DNA of 64,000 nt. Origin: Mytilus trossulus (lineage: Eukaryota; Mollusca; Bivalvia; Mytilida; Mytilidae). A model generated the notes under the pieces. That model was not told the DNA's origin, searched no databases, and saw nothing but the letters and a program-made list of their open reading frames with translations. Each line of letters opens with the position of its first letter. Positions within the stretch are counted from its first letter, which is position 1. Below are positions 1 through 11,564 of the stretch, in pieces. A program made the position numbers and the translations under genes. The stretch covers positions 49,275,878-49,339,877 of the forward strand of contig NC_086386.1 of NCBI RefSeq assembly GCF_036588685.1, given 5' to 3'.

Positions 1-290
1 AGCATGCATGGTAGTCTGCACTTTGGTGTTGACATGAATATCAATTATATGGTAATTTTTATAAATTTCCTGTTTACAAAACTTTGAATTTTTAGAAAAA
101 ATATGGATTTTCTTATCCCAAGAAAATATATTAACTTAGCTGATTATTCACAACTTTTTGAAATTTGGGTCCTCAATGCTCTTCAACTTTGTACTTGGTT
201 GGCTTTATAACTGTTTTTGATCTGAGCGTTACTGATGAGTCTTATGTAGACAAAATTATAATCATGGTAACTTTGATTACTTTTTATTTA
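1..290 (+). repeat. Ribozyme-bearing element, diverged copy entering the window
   Basis: Starts near CTTTGGTGTTGACATGAATA and keeps the family order: CTGTTTACAAAACTTTGAAT, GGGTCCTCAATGCTCTTCAA, then a hammerhead remnant at 224-270. There CTGATGAGTCTTATGTAGAC is present but GAAACGCGCGTC has decayed to AAAATTATAATC. It explains the small ORF at 165-371. Confidence 0.75.
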
Positions 291-1228
291 AATGTGTTTG
301 AAATAACTATTTTAAAATTTAATCACGTTTTGGAAAAGAAAAAAAGAAAAGAACAAATAATTGGTGAATAAACCTTTCAAGGACATTAATTTAAAAAAAA
401 AAATATAAAGAAATACTCAGAAGAATATTCTCTGATCTGTTCCCTTCTTTTCTTCGCTTTTACTTTTCTTTTTTCTTTTCTGTTCTTTTTCTTCTCTTCT
501 ATCTCGATTCATCCCATTTCCCATTGCATCTAGTCTAGTCACACACGAAGTCCTCTACTTCAAGCAAATAGTTTTAGTAGGAAAGTAACTTATAAAATTA
601 CAATGCCTATATGGTTACATTCTGCTTTAAACGATCTGATAATACTCCATTCAACTTTCTGGTATACCTTTCGGAATGCTTTGCCTTTATCTTAATGATA
701 CACCATTTAAGTAATTTGGAAAAAGCCTTTCATTGGCTGATGTTCTATTTACAAAATCAGAGAGTATGGAACAGAGAGTTGTCAGATAACCGTTAGTTAA
801 GTGTAGACACGAAATATACTTCAATCAGATAGCAATTGGAAAATAACCAAATCCCCAACCGTAATTTTCATAAAATATGACGAATATCTTATTTCAAACG
901 CATTTTTTAACGTCATATTTCGAACGGAATAAATAGACTACTAGAAATGTGATCAATCTAGTTAAAGAGATGATTTTAATCTCAGTTGACGGATTTATAA
1001 AAGTTTCAAAAAATTGTATTCGAATCCCATGTTTGATAACTATGTTAATATGCCATAGTTTATAGTTATAAATTTTAATAATAAATACTGGTTTAGCTAA
1101 TTTGCATTATTTATTGTGAATACGCAATGTAAAATGCGACGAAACATTATAAACAAGATTTTTCCTACATGTCATATTGGTTTCCTGAACAACATTATGA
1201 TAACACGTACAATACACTTTTTAATTTC

Positions 1229-4200
1229 ATGATGACGGTGTACTATAACTTCTTGATACTTCTTATATTTCTACTAAGTGGTGGTCTGGCGAATAACGGT
1301 AAAATTTCTAACTTCTTTTTTATAGTAAATAGTATTAAGCTTTTCATTATCTCAAGTAGATTTGAATGTGTGACGCCCGCCAGGGCAAATTACGATATAG
1401 CGTATGCCTGCTACAGATCGTTTCATACTGAATTAACAGAATGAGATCGGCGAAGTATTATAAGATAAACAAATAATTATGTATGTATTCAAATACTCGC
1501 CAAATTGACAAAGATTTATTTCAGATTTATGCTTTTTCCTTGTATTTATTCTGAAATAAATGTTCATATAACGAAATTATAAGTATTGAGACTACACTGT
1601 AAGCAGAGCCATACAAGGTATAAGTTGTAATAACAATTGTGAACAGTTGGTTATATTCGTTTGATTGGGGAGTCACTGATGACTTTCTTGTTGACGAAAC
1701 GCACGTCTGCCAAACCAAATTTCAATCCTGGTATCCTTGATGACTTTACTTACAACACCTGGTAGATGACACTGATAATGTAGTACCACAGCGGGTATCG
1801 CTATTTTAGTAGTCCTCAGTTTTGTATTCGCAAGAATTATCATTGATATGAATGGTCCTTATTATAAATTAACAGTTCGAAGGATATTTTCCACTGGAAA
1901 AGATTTTCTCAGCTTTATTTTACAAAATTTGTAGGAATTTCGGGTCCTCAATACTCTTAGACTTCGTACTTTATTGGGCTTTTTCAACACTTTTTACTGG
2001 AGAAACATTGATGAGTCTTTCGTAAACGACACGCACGTATGGCGTACATAATTTCAATTCTGGTATCTTTGATGGGTTTATTTAGTATATATTAAGAGCT
2101 GCTATTTTTTTAAATGTACACACTGTTTTTTACACAACCTCGTGATATTTCCAATCACCAGCTTTCATTACATGTTTTGCTTTAGGAGAAACACGAAACA
2201 CTTAACACTCTCCCCTTATGAACTCCTGAAAGAAACGCTTAAAATATCATTGAAAAAAACATAGATATAAAAATATAATGTAGAACACGCCGTTCCAAAC
2301 AAATAGACACAGCAAAGTTATAAATGCCGATACAATCGAATCTACAAAAGCAATTAGAAAAAAGTAAAAACACAAAAATACTGAACTCCGAGGAAAATTA
2401 AAAAAGGAAAATCCAAAATGAAAAGGCAAAATCAAAAGTCCAAACTCTTCAAACGAATGGATAACAACTGTCATATTCCTGACTTGGTACAGGCATTTTC
2501 TAATGTAGAAAATGGTGGAAAATGGTGGATTGAACCTGGTTTTATAGCTAGCCATACCTCTCACTTGTATGACAGTCGCATCAAATTCCATTACATTGTC
2601 AACAATGTATGAACAAAACAAACATACTCAAAGAGTAAAAAAGTCAATATTGTGTTATCTTCTTAATATCACTATAAAACAACAAATGTAACGAAGAATC
2701 ACAAAAAGGCATACATCAAATTTAACACACTCATTTTGCTTTTCTTGTACCACTGAATTTATGTATATAAAGTCTACCCGTAAAGGAAAGAATGTTTTCA
2801 TTGCTGGTGTAAAAATGCCCGTTTGAAATTCGTACAGGTAGACATAAAAATAATTTTGTCGTTCAAAGTACGAAGGTATACATACTTGCATCACTATAAA
2901 AACAACACCCGCTTTAAATAAATCTACCGGTTAAAGGTGAAACACGCCAATACAAGGGAAGCATTTGGAAAACTTCACAACAACCGACACTACATGAGCA
3001 TTGTGGAACATGCTGCTACAAACAAATCTACCGGAGAATTGTGGAACGCGAAACATTTACAATGTAAAGCGCCTTTACACATAAACAAACGGAACAATAT
3101 GAAAGACTTGAATTTTTTATTTGATAAATACTGGCACATCTCTTACGATCTTTTTTGTTTTGTTTCTATCAATGTTTATATTTCAAGGTCTCAAAATATT
3201 AATAACATATACATGATATATGTGTTTCGTTGTAGCTTTTACTACTGACTCAATCAGTACATCACCGCCACCACCACCACACGTTAAAGGTATATAATCT
3301 AATTTTATAGGAACAAAAGTTCAAACTCTCTCAGGGAATTTAAAAGTTAACCTTAGAGAACGTCCGGACACATGATCAACTATATGCGTGTGCTCACATA
3401 TTCAGACTGTCATTCAACCTTGGCTTTACATCTTTGGGTTTAAGTGTTCCTGATCAAAGTTATTACAGAATACTCTTTAAACACAGGAAAATATTTTTAA
3501 TTACAAAATTATAATTAGATATTACTCCTCAATAATTCAAGCAAAACTGAAATACAAATTTAATTTATTTATCAGTCACACTTACATCTTTTGAATACTT
3601 TTCTCTCTTTGAATAAAAGAAGCAGAAATGCACATTGAAAAAAAGATCATTAATACGCTTAAGGTTCATTTTATCTCATGTGTAGTTCACGATTCTCTCC
3701 CCCCGTCCTATTTTTTATTGGGTGCGTGTTGCTCATACTTTAGTGTTCTTTAATGTAAGCTATCTATTGTTGTTAATTTTTGGCCATGGTGTTATTAGTG
3801 TCAGTTTATGTTCGACTTTTAAACGTTCCTTTGGTATCAATTGCCTCTCTTATGTTAATAGAATACAGGGTATCAATATATACCATTCTATATTTCATTA
3901 TAGTAAAAAATATTATGTATACTCAGCTTGATATTACCACAGCTGCAGACAATCTACATTTGATTAAGGGGGTAAAGTATTTGGAGGTATTTAATATATA
4001 TTTTGTTTTTTCATTTCATTTTTTTGTATAGATACTCTGAATACCAAAAACACGGGGCTAATTGCTGGTATCACGTTTGCATTTGTATTCCTTGTTGTAG
4101 TGATCACACTTATATTTTTCACTTTAAGGTGAGTTGTTATTAATTTGATATCTGTTTTCTATGGGTTCATGGTAAGGAAAATAAAGAAAATCAATAAGAA

Positions 4201-4605
4201 TCGTTGTATCACTTTTTCTAAGATTAGTCTAGTCTTTGTTTGAACGTTAGTAATTTTGAATACATTTGGAAGACATGGAATAATAAATATGGAACACAGT
4301 TCAAAAGAGAACATAAAAAGGCCTTGTGAGTGATGCAACAATAAGGAAAAACGTTCTTGACAGATATTGACTATATACCAATTCCAGATATCAGGTACAT
4401 TAAAACACAATATAAATTTAATTCACCTACATCACTTTTCAGTTTTATTTTATGATTGCTTGAACATATAGCTAAATATATATACGAAAACAAAATGTAA
4501 ATTCATACATAAGATAATCAAGCCGAAAAAAAACGAACGGTACATTCTAGGTAAATTCATATTAATAACTATACTTTTATCACTAGGAGAAGGCGTGCAG
4601 CATAG
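1229..4605 (+). CDS. Small Pro/Ser/Thr-rich type I membrane protein (79 aa, four exons), diverged family member
   Basis: Proposed exons are 1229-1298, 3236-3289, 4032-4128 and 4587-4605, giving 240 nt with the stop. Exon 1 encodes a hydrophobic signal peptide (MMTVYYNFLILLIFLL, then SGGLANN) and stops at a GT donor in phase 1. Exon 2 follows the acceptor TTCGTTGTAG and encodes a Thr/Ser stretch plus five consecutive prolines. Exon 3 follows TATAG and encodes a roughly 22-residue hydrophobic helix starting GLIAGITFAF, ending at AAG|GTGAGT. Exon 4 adds only RRRAA and a stop, so the cytosolic tail is RRRRAA. All phases join (1, 1, 2). The layout matches the two paralogues at 11.6 and 21.3 kb, but sequence similarity is low. 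A further Thr-rich exon could be hidden in the 1.9-kb first intron. Role unknown; inferred to sit at the cell surface. Confidence 0.5.
1660..2075 (+). repeat. Two tandem decayed hammerhead units
   Basis: The first ribozyme remnant (CTGATGA at 1676-1682, GACGAAACGCACGTC after it) is followed by ATCCTGGTATCCTTGATGAC. A second remnant (TTGATGA at 2008-2014, then ACACGCACGTATGGCGTAC) follows 332 bp later. Both have core or stem changes, the second with C to T in the core. The layout is head-to-tail, as in the 22.9-23.3 kb copy. Confidence 0.65.
2350..2625. repeat. Dispersed repeat, copy 1
   Basis: Shares blocks with 8439-8715: ACTGAACTCCGAGGA, GATAACAACTGTCATAT, GACTTGGTAC, GGTTTTATAGCTAG, CCATTACATTGTCAAC. 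A small ORF in it is a translation of the repeat. Lies in the first intron of the 1229-4605 gene. Confidence 0.7.
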
Positions 4606-5139
4606 AGGAATGTGACATCATAACCTTATGGAAAAAGAACAGTCTTTATTTGGAATCTAAAAGATACTTGTAACATTCAAATTTACAACAAGTATTGGCA
4701 GTTTATTGTTTCACAGTTTTATGGTCATAATAAATCATTATAATACTATACAAAAACTTTCATCGAAATTCCTACCATTTTTTATATTAATTTAAGCCAT
4801 CTACATGTTAGTACTAAATGCTATTGGTTCGAACATAATGATTTGCAAACACTCATTTTCGTTTACATATTTAGGAATGTGACATCATAACCTTATGGAA
4901 AAAGAACAGTCTTTAATTGGAATCTAAAAGATACTTGTAACATTCAAATTTACAACAAGTATTGGCAGTTTATTGTTTCACAGTTTTATGGTCATAATAA
5001 ATCATTATAATACTATACAAAAACTTTCATCGACATTCCTACCATTTTTTATATTAATTTAAGCCATCTACATGTTAGTACTAAATGCTATTGGTTCGAA
5101 CATAATGATTTGCAAACACTCATTTTCGTTTACATATTT
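4606..5139 (+). repeat. 267-bp tandem duplication directly after the stop codon
   Basis: Units 4606-4872 and 4873-5139 begin AGGAATGTGACATCATAACC and end GTTTACATATTT. Only two differences were noticed (TTTATTTGG against TTTAATTGG, CGAAATT against CGACATT). The first unit starts at the base after the TAG of the 1229-4605 gene. Each unit has an AATAAA (4729-4734 and 4996-5001), so the mRNA may have two poly(A) signals. Confidence 0.88.
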
Positions 5140-6540
5140 AAAATTTTAGACAGCATCCCGAATTGGATACATTACTCTTTTTTCTTCATTTTCTTTAAAT
5201 AGACTGTTTGTTTCCCCTGCAATATTTATATTAATTTTATTAATATCTTGTCTGTCTTTATACATCATTAGGATACTTGAATTTATAATAGCAAAGCATT
5301 ATAATCAACTTATAATATGGCTATCAACCAACCAAAGAAGTGAATCTGGGATTCCTTCAGCTAAACCAATCCAGCAAAATGAAATTTAAGAAAATCAAAC
5401 CCCATTATTATCTACTTTGGAAAAGGCGAGCGATATTTCGACTCCCTCGGGCAAAATAAAACCGACTACAAAATTTGCACTCACTTTGACAAAATGCAAC
5501 GAATTGAAATTACTTCACATGGATTCAATTAAATAAAGAAGGAATATTTACTTGGTTAGCTTTAATATTCTAAACTTAACGGTAGTTTTTGGGGGTACAT
5601 TAATCCAATCAAATGATTAAACAGAAAGTATTTAAAAACAAATAAAGGAAGCTTGGTCAAGAATGTTTGGTTGTATTCATATAGCACAATGATACGTATC
5701 TTTATTACGAGGATCATATTGAAAGAGATATCAAGCTTTTTCAGATTAAGCTGATTCTAAAATGAAACTAACACGCCATTGGTAAGATTACCCAAAAGCG
5801 TACACTTCGTTATACTCCGTTACTTAAAACTCTCTCAACAACCACTAGACGTTCATGAAATTACTCTTTGGCTCAGAAAGCCAAGCCTTATAACATAATG
5901 GATTAGGACCCGCAAACAGACCGACAAAGCTAAACGTAACCTAATAAGATCGGTAAAGGACAAAGGGTCATTTAAAAAATTAAACTAAATCAGTCTGATT
6001 TTTCAAACAAGTTGTTAGATCTTTGACAGACATTAGGCTTTTAACTAACGGTCAATAACAGCGAGTACTCTCAAACCGTACTTTTTTCTTCTTTTTTTTA
6101 AACAATTAAATCATCTTTATTGCACTTAATACTGTTTTAAAACAATTTACCTAGCTTACAACATTAGGCAAAGTATCCCTGCATATCAATTATTATACAT
6201 CCAGGGAGAATATATAATAAAAAAATCGTACTTTCTTGTTGATTTGACCTGTTGATCCTATTTGTACTGCTTATTTATTATTTTTAATGTTAACACATAT
6301 CTGGTCTACATTCCAGCTTTGAGTGCTTGGAATTGTCGCTTCTTCGTAATATGAACATCACAATTATTTTCTTTCTCCGTAAATACTGTTCCAATTCCCT
6401 TACATTAGAGTTTTTTGGGCACTAATTGTATAGTTTTATTATTGATATTCACATTTACTAAGTTTTATATTAGTTTTGTTGACATACAGGACAACAACAA
6501 TTAAAACCAAGGAGTAAACATAGACTCACAAAACCAAAGG
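5140..6540. other. Gene-poor stretch
   Basis: AT-rich sequence after the 267-bp duplication. No exon with convincing splice sites, no long ORF and no clear repeat was seen. Confidence 0.5.
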
Positions 6541-6871
6541 ACATTTGCATCAACAGTTATAAAAAATAATTAAAAAAAAACCACGAACTCCACTAAAAAC
6601 CGGGAGTGAAATCAGGTTCTTCGGAAGTGTAGACATTCCCTGCACCGTATACGGCACCCGTCGTGTTATTTCTTTGTTCAGTTCGGTAAAGAAGAAAGGT
6701 TCTAATGACTGAGGAAGACTATCAGATATGATTTCTGACACACTTTTCAAATATCTAGAAAGTCTACATCTAAAAATTGTTATATTTGATAATAAATTTG
6801 ACAGAGAAGCAAACAAAACAATTTCAAAAGTCGATAAAACAGTTTTTGTAGTTAAAAGTACTTTGGGGCCC

Positions 6872-7010
6872 TTCACAGCTTGTTCGGTGTGAGCCAAGGC
6901 TACGTGTTGAAGGCCGTACATTGACCTATAATGGTTTACTTTTTTTTAAATTGTTTTTTTTTGGATGGAGAGTTGTCTCATTTGCACTCACACCACATCT
7001 TCCTATATCT
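6872..7010. repeat. Short dispersed repeat, GTGTGAGCCAAGGC family
   Basis: GTTCGGTGTGAGCCAAGGCT, GTTGAAGGCCGTACATTGAC, CTATAATGGTTTACTTTT, GAGTTGTCTCATTTGCACTC, ACACCACATCTTC. Same order at 44722-44862 and 52432-52572, and in reverse at 18265-18370. Its last block is related to the end of the 17163-17575 family. Confidence 0.75.
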
Positions 7011-7839
7011 ATGTGTATAAAATATACATTTTATTGAAAAAAATGCAAATTAAGTTAAACAAATATAGGTAAACAAAGTGAAAACAACACTGTCAAAACC
7101 TCTAGCATCTGATTGGGCATCAAGCACCACCTGCACAAGGCACGCACACAGTTTAACACTAAAGTGATATGCGGATTATGGCAAAAGTCATACAACAAAA
7201 AGAAACATAATAGCACGAAGACAAACAAATGGGAAAATGTAAAGTAAAAATAAGAGATACACAACTTCAACCCCTAGAATGTATACCTCAAAACCATATT
7301 GTATTATTTGCGTGAAGTAGACACTGGATATTTATTTATTAGATCTTGGTACTTTCCGATGAAGTTTATGAGGAAAACCTGGTTTATTGATTCTTTACTC
7401 AGGCAGTGTTAACATTTTACAAATGTTTAGTACCAGCTACAAGCTTTTTACTTGAATATTTTGAAAAGGACTGTTTGGGCTATCGACGAAGATCGTTTGT
7501 TGAATCTGCATTATCCAAACATACAGCCCTATCGTTTGGGAATAAACTTGTGCTTCTTTAAATCTTTTCTAAGTAATTGCACTTTGAACATTCTATCTAA
7601 AGACATGTGTTTCAAAGCTTGAGAGTGTGGTGACTTTATCTATTTATAGAAACAGCAACTACTGACATCAAACTTTGATGTCTTTTCTTTTAATCACGGG
7701 TTGGTTGACCGTAATTGAATAACCGTTTCACAAATGAAATCGGATATGTTCCTTACGTCGTAACTACAATCCCCTTCCCTTTCATAAATGTGACCTACCG
7801 AATTAGACTACGTACCGGATTTGTAATCACACAGGCAAC

Positions 7840-8062
7840 ACGACGGGTGCCACATGTGGAGCAGGATCTGCTTACCCTTCCGGAGCACCTGAGATCACCC
7901 CTAGTTTTTGGTGGGGTTCGTGTTGTTTATTCTTTAGTTTTCTATGTTGTGTCATGTGTACTATTGTTTTTTCTGGGTTTTTTTCTTTTTTAGCCATGGC
8001 GTTGTCAGTTTGTTTTAGATTTATGAGTTTGACTGTCCCTTTGGTATCTTACGTCCTTTTTT
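7840..8062. repeat. Dispersed repeat with GCCATGGCGTTGTCAG block
   Basis: Contains GGGGTTCGTGTTGTTTATTC, TTAGCCATGGCGTTGTCAGT, TATGAGTTTGACTGTCCCTT, TGGTATCTT. Diverged copies are at 3690-3850 and 37240-37345, and reverse copies at 6540-6690 and 62400-62495. The ORF at 7715-7993 (and 6550-6921 in the reverse copy) is repeat translation. Confidence 0.7.
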
Positions 8063-8438
8063 TTATTGTAATGACTAACCTGTCAAATTGGGCAATATCA
8101 AGACAAAGCACACTTTCTGTTTACTGATATAAAAAAAACTTGAATTCTAGGGTTTGATTTCCTGAATAAAAACAATTGCAATGACATTTTTTTTAATTCT
8201 GAGTAGCAGAAATTTTATCTTGTAACAGATTTAGGAATAAATGAGCACTCAGCTAATCCCACACCAAAAACATATCATTTGACAAGGATGGAATTTTGGC
8301 GAATCATAAGTACTTCTTGGCTTCAATGAACATTACGGGAATCAGCACATGTGATATTTTACCTTGTAAGTATTGAATTCATAAGCTTCACAAAATTCCT
8401 TACAAACAACAGCACACTGCCAGCTCATTTGCATTTAC

Positions 8439-8715
8439 TACAAAAAATAAAATCACTAAAAATACTGAACGCCGAGGATAGTCAAAATGGAAATACTTTT
8501 AATCAGATGGAAAAATCCAAAGATCAAACACAGCAAATGAATCAATAACAACTGACATATATCGGACTTGGTACTTTTAATGTAAAATATGGTGGAATAA
8601 ACATGGTTTTATAGCTAGGTGAACCTCTCATTTGAAAGACAGTTGCATAGACTTCCATTATATTGTCAACGATGTGTAAACTAAAAACCCAGACATAATA
8701 GGTAAAAATGTCCAG
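8439..8715. repeat. Dispersed repeat, copy 2
   Basis: Counterpart of 2350-2625 (ACTGAACGCCGAGGA, AATAACAACTGACATAT, GACTTGGTAC, GGTTTTATAGCTAGG, CATTATATTGTCAACGATG). A fragment with the GAAAACAACTGGCA block recurs near 26950. Confidence 0.7.
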
Positions 8716-8759
8716 AATTGGGGGACAACAGGGAACAAAGTGTTATAATCTATAATCAG

Positions 8760-8938
8760 ACAGAGGATAAATTCATAAGGCTTCATTGATCCTCAATGCT
8801 CTTCAACTTTGTACTTATTTGGCTTTATAACTATTTCGATGTGAGCGTCACTGATGAGTCTTATGTAGACGAAACGCGCGTCTGGCGTACTTAATTAAAA
8901 TCCTGGTACCTTTGATAACTATATTCAGTAACCGTTCC
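8760..8938 (+). repeat. Hammerhead-bearing dispersed element, 3' part
   Basis: Shows the family order CCTCAATGCTCTTCAACTTT, TGGCTTTATAACTATTT, the ribozyme, then ATCCTGGTACCTTTGATAAC. The same order in reverse complement occurs at 20.5, 22.9 and 63.1 kb. It is truncated at its 5' end relative to the copy at 22.9-23.2 kb. Confidence 0.85.
8844..8890 (+). ncRNA. Type I hammerhead ribozyme motif, intact core
   Basis: Stem I strand GCGTCA (8845-8850) is followed by CTGATGA (8851-8857). Stem II is GTC/GAC around TTATGTA. Then come GAA, a minimal stem III (ACGCGCGT) and C8882 as the cleavage base, followed by TGGCGT, which pairs back to GCGTCA. All conserved core bases of the hammerhead are present. 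A stem III this short usually needs dimers to cut well, as known for hammerheads of retrozymes and Penelope-like elements. Confidence 0.85.
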
Positions 8939-9007
8939 TGAATCTGGAAACAATTAAATAATGATTATTAAGATGTTTATTATTCAATGGGATTTTGTTA
9001 ATCTGCT

Positions 9008-10243
9008 AATAGACCTTTTCAATATCTCTCGACACCGACTAATGACACCTACAGTTTACAGGTGGATGGGTCGTCTCAAAGAAAAAAACCATCATGATTA
9101 TCATTACGTAACATATTGGATTGGCGGGTTTATACTGTTTTGACTATATAGTTTAAGAATATATATCAACCAATTAAATAAATAAATAAATATATGTATG
9201 GTGGCCGGATGCGGCCATTCTCGCCTTTTAACGTTTTCGTGACATACGTTGAGAAATCGGGAAATCGTGAAATTGAGAAATTTGGAAATAAATAAGATCG
9301 GGAAATCGAGAAATCAAGAAAGAAAAAACGCCAACACACGAAAGGGAAAACACAAAAACGCGAAAACGCGAAATGAATTCTCGATTTTGCGTTTTTGCTT
9401 TCTCTATTTCTCGATTTCCCAATTTCTTGATTTCTCGATTTCCCGATTTCTCAATTTCTCGATTTCGATTTCTCGATTTCTGGATTTCCTTGAAAACATG
9501 AAAAGGGGAAACGTCAGCATCCGTCCACCATACATATGCCTCTGTCATATAATATTCTTATTTCGTATGTATTTTCACGACCTTTCATGTTGTATTGATT
9601 AAACAAATATTCCAATTTCTGGATCCTAACCCATTTTCTCTTCACTTTTGTGATTATGTGAGTCTTTTGCCATATTTTTGCCGTTTTTTTAGGTCGAAGG
9701 AAAATATCACGTTTTTTTTTGTTTTTTTTATCTTCTCGGCTTCAAGATATCTTGTTCGAGTTAAAGTTTTTCCTTGGTGAATTTTGAAAAAAAATATAAT
9801 TAACGCCTCGTTTCAATGTTACAACATTTAAGCAGTGATTGATGAATACAGAATTCAAGTGGAACACCAAATTGGTGAATTGAAATTATACAAAGTATAT
9901 GGAGGCTTCCAAGGCCAGAACTAACAAACAAGTGCCGCCCTTGTCAACCGACATAATCATTGTTTAATTAAATATCAACTACAATAAAACATGATTCTAT
10001 TCGTTTTCCAAATTCAACCAGGACAGCTAGAAGCTAAACGTCTAAAGATGAAATGTGACTTAAAGTCTATCATTTTCCTTATAATAAATTAAAAATAAAA
10101 CTTGTCATTTGGACTCTGTAGGAAAGCATTAAAATCAATAATGATCTCATTTTTTTTTTAATTTTTGAGACGACCCTTTACATTTTACCTGTCGTAGTCG
10201 TTCTCAACTGTAGGTGTCGAGAGATATTGAAAAGGTCTAATAG
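9008..10243. mobile_element. About 1.24-kb foldback-type element with long imperfect terminal inverted repeats
   Basis: The left arm (9008 to about 9107) runs AATAGACCTTTTCAATATCT, CTCGACACC, ACACCTACAG, GGGTCGTCTC. It is mirrored by the right arm (about 10140-10243: GAGACGACCC, CTGTAGGTGTCGAGAGATAT, TGAAAAGGTCTAATAG). No transposase is encoded, so it is non-autonomous. A simple-repeat palindrome is nested inside at 9245-9495. Target-site duplications were not identified. Confidence 0.65.
9245..9495. repeat. Inverted simple-repeat palindrome (GGGAAATCGAGAAATC / complement)
   Basis: The left half is built of degenerate GAAATCGGGAAATCGAGAAATC units and the right half of the complementary GATTTCTCGATTTCCC units, meeting near GAATTC at about 9372. 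Both strands therefore show a meaningless, mutually mirrored ORF (NREIEK-type repeats). It can form a roughly 250-base hairpin. Confidence 0.8.
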
Positions 10244-10249
10244 TATGTG

Positions 10250-11200
10250 TTCTTAAATGATTATCGATCATTTATGCTCTTGTTTAAAACGAGGACGTTA
10301 AGATTTAAAAACATGCAAAACTGTGTAAATCACGAATAGAAGCCTAAATTGGCCATTTTGAGTTTTCAAATAATGCAAGAACTTTGTTTTGAATTCTTTA
10401 TTTAAAAAGCATATTCTGGCAGAACTTGTTATACAATTATAGTTAAATTGTTAAGTAATTCATTATGAAACGATACTGTGGCTAAGTTACAACCACTCCT
10501 TTGAAATATAATCTAAAGCGTGTTGTTTGTGATAAATCTTAAACCATAAAGATATATTGAACTTCGGAGCACGCCATGTTCATTCATGACTTTTGGTATG
10601 CTTGTGAAAATATGTGTACTCCAATGATTGCCTCTTGTAATGTAATCTTGCCATTTGGACTTCATGTCGCTATAGGACTCATTTGACCAGTCGAAAGAAT
10701 GACGAATTTATTTGATGCCTTGTGTTTGCAGAACGTACGCTGAATAACTCTTGCAACAAATCTATAAGAAATCCAAATGTTACCTGTTGTAACACTAACA
10801 TTCTGTCCTAGCCAAATATGAGTACTATTTCAATTACATGAAAGACATTATTTAAGTGCTCCTGAATTCAGATCGGTGCCCGAGGCCATGAAATTTGAAA
10901 ATCGATAATCAAAAGATAAAAAAAATTTATAGCTAAAATGAAAATTTAATTCAGCATAACCCAGAGACACGTTTTGTAGTAATTGTCATGTTAGTCATTT
11001 GACAAAAATTTTCATATTATGACTCTGTTGTTATTTCAGTATGAATATGTAGAAAACCCAGTAATTGGAGTAGTTATAACAAATCAAAAGCTATCAAAAC
11101 TTGTAATCAAATGTTTATCCTTGAATTGATCGTTAATACTTCTCCAATTACAACTTTTAATAAATAGTTGACTAGATATATCGAAATATTTCTTATTAGT
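10250..11200. other. Gene-poor stretch upstream of paralogue A
   Basis: Between the foldback element and the conserved 5' flank of paralogue A. AT-rich; nothing recognised. Confidence 0.5.
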
Positions 11201-11204
11201 TTGT

Positions 11205-11564
11205 TACATAACTATCATATGTTAACTTATAATTGAAATCCCCTTGAAGAAGAAACAAAGGTAAATAGAAAATAAATAAGAAACAGTAATTCTATGTAGT
11301 TTGATTTTTCGTGAGATAGTTCACTATTTAAACAATTGAAGATAAGTTTAAATTCTATGGTACATTCATATTGTAACACATACAGTTTTGTCATCTTACC
11401 CCTATTGATTGCGTTAAATCGTATCGTATTTCGTATTTTAATAATTTGTGTGTAGTTTTCCTCGTATTACGACTTCATTTATTAGAAACACAATGAAAAG
11501 ATTGTACTTAGAAATTTATTTGATAAAGAAGTTATGATTTTGTCGAATCAGTTATGACTCTTGT
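11205..11564 (+). promoter_or_regulatory. Conserved 5' flank of paralogue A
   Basis: This stretch is recognisably similar to 20915-21280 in front of paralogue B. Shared blocks include TATGTTAACTTATAATTGAA against TATGTTAACGTGTAATTAAA, a following ATCCCCTT, and AGTTTGATTTTT further on. The retained similarity shows that the duplication included the upstream region, so both genes may share promoter elements and an untranslated leader. No TATA box or start site can be placed with confidence. Confidence 0.45.

Noticed and set aside
165..371. 68-residue ORF
   Set aside because: It is a translation of the ribozyme-bearing repeat, which recurs in several places and both orientations.
4606..5139. 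CRISPR-like or satellite array
   Set aside because: Only two long units without spacers; a simple tandem duplication in a eukaryotic genome.
7715..7993. 92-residue ORF
   Set aside because: Overlaps a repeat found at four other places in the window; not a unique gene.
9228..9602. Overlapping ORFs on both strands rich in NREIEK or RFLDFSIS-type repeats
   Set aside because: Both are readings of the inverted simple repeat; the mirrored low-complexity frames have no independent coding support.
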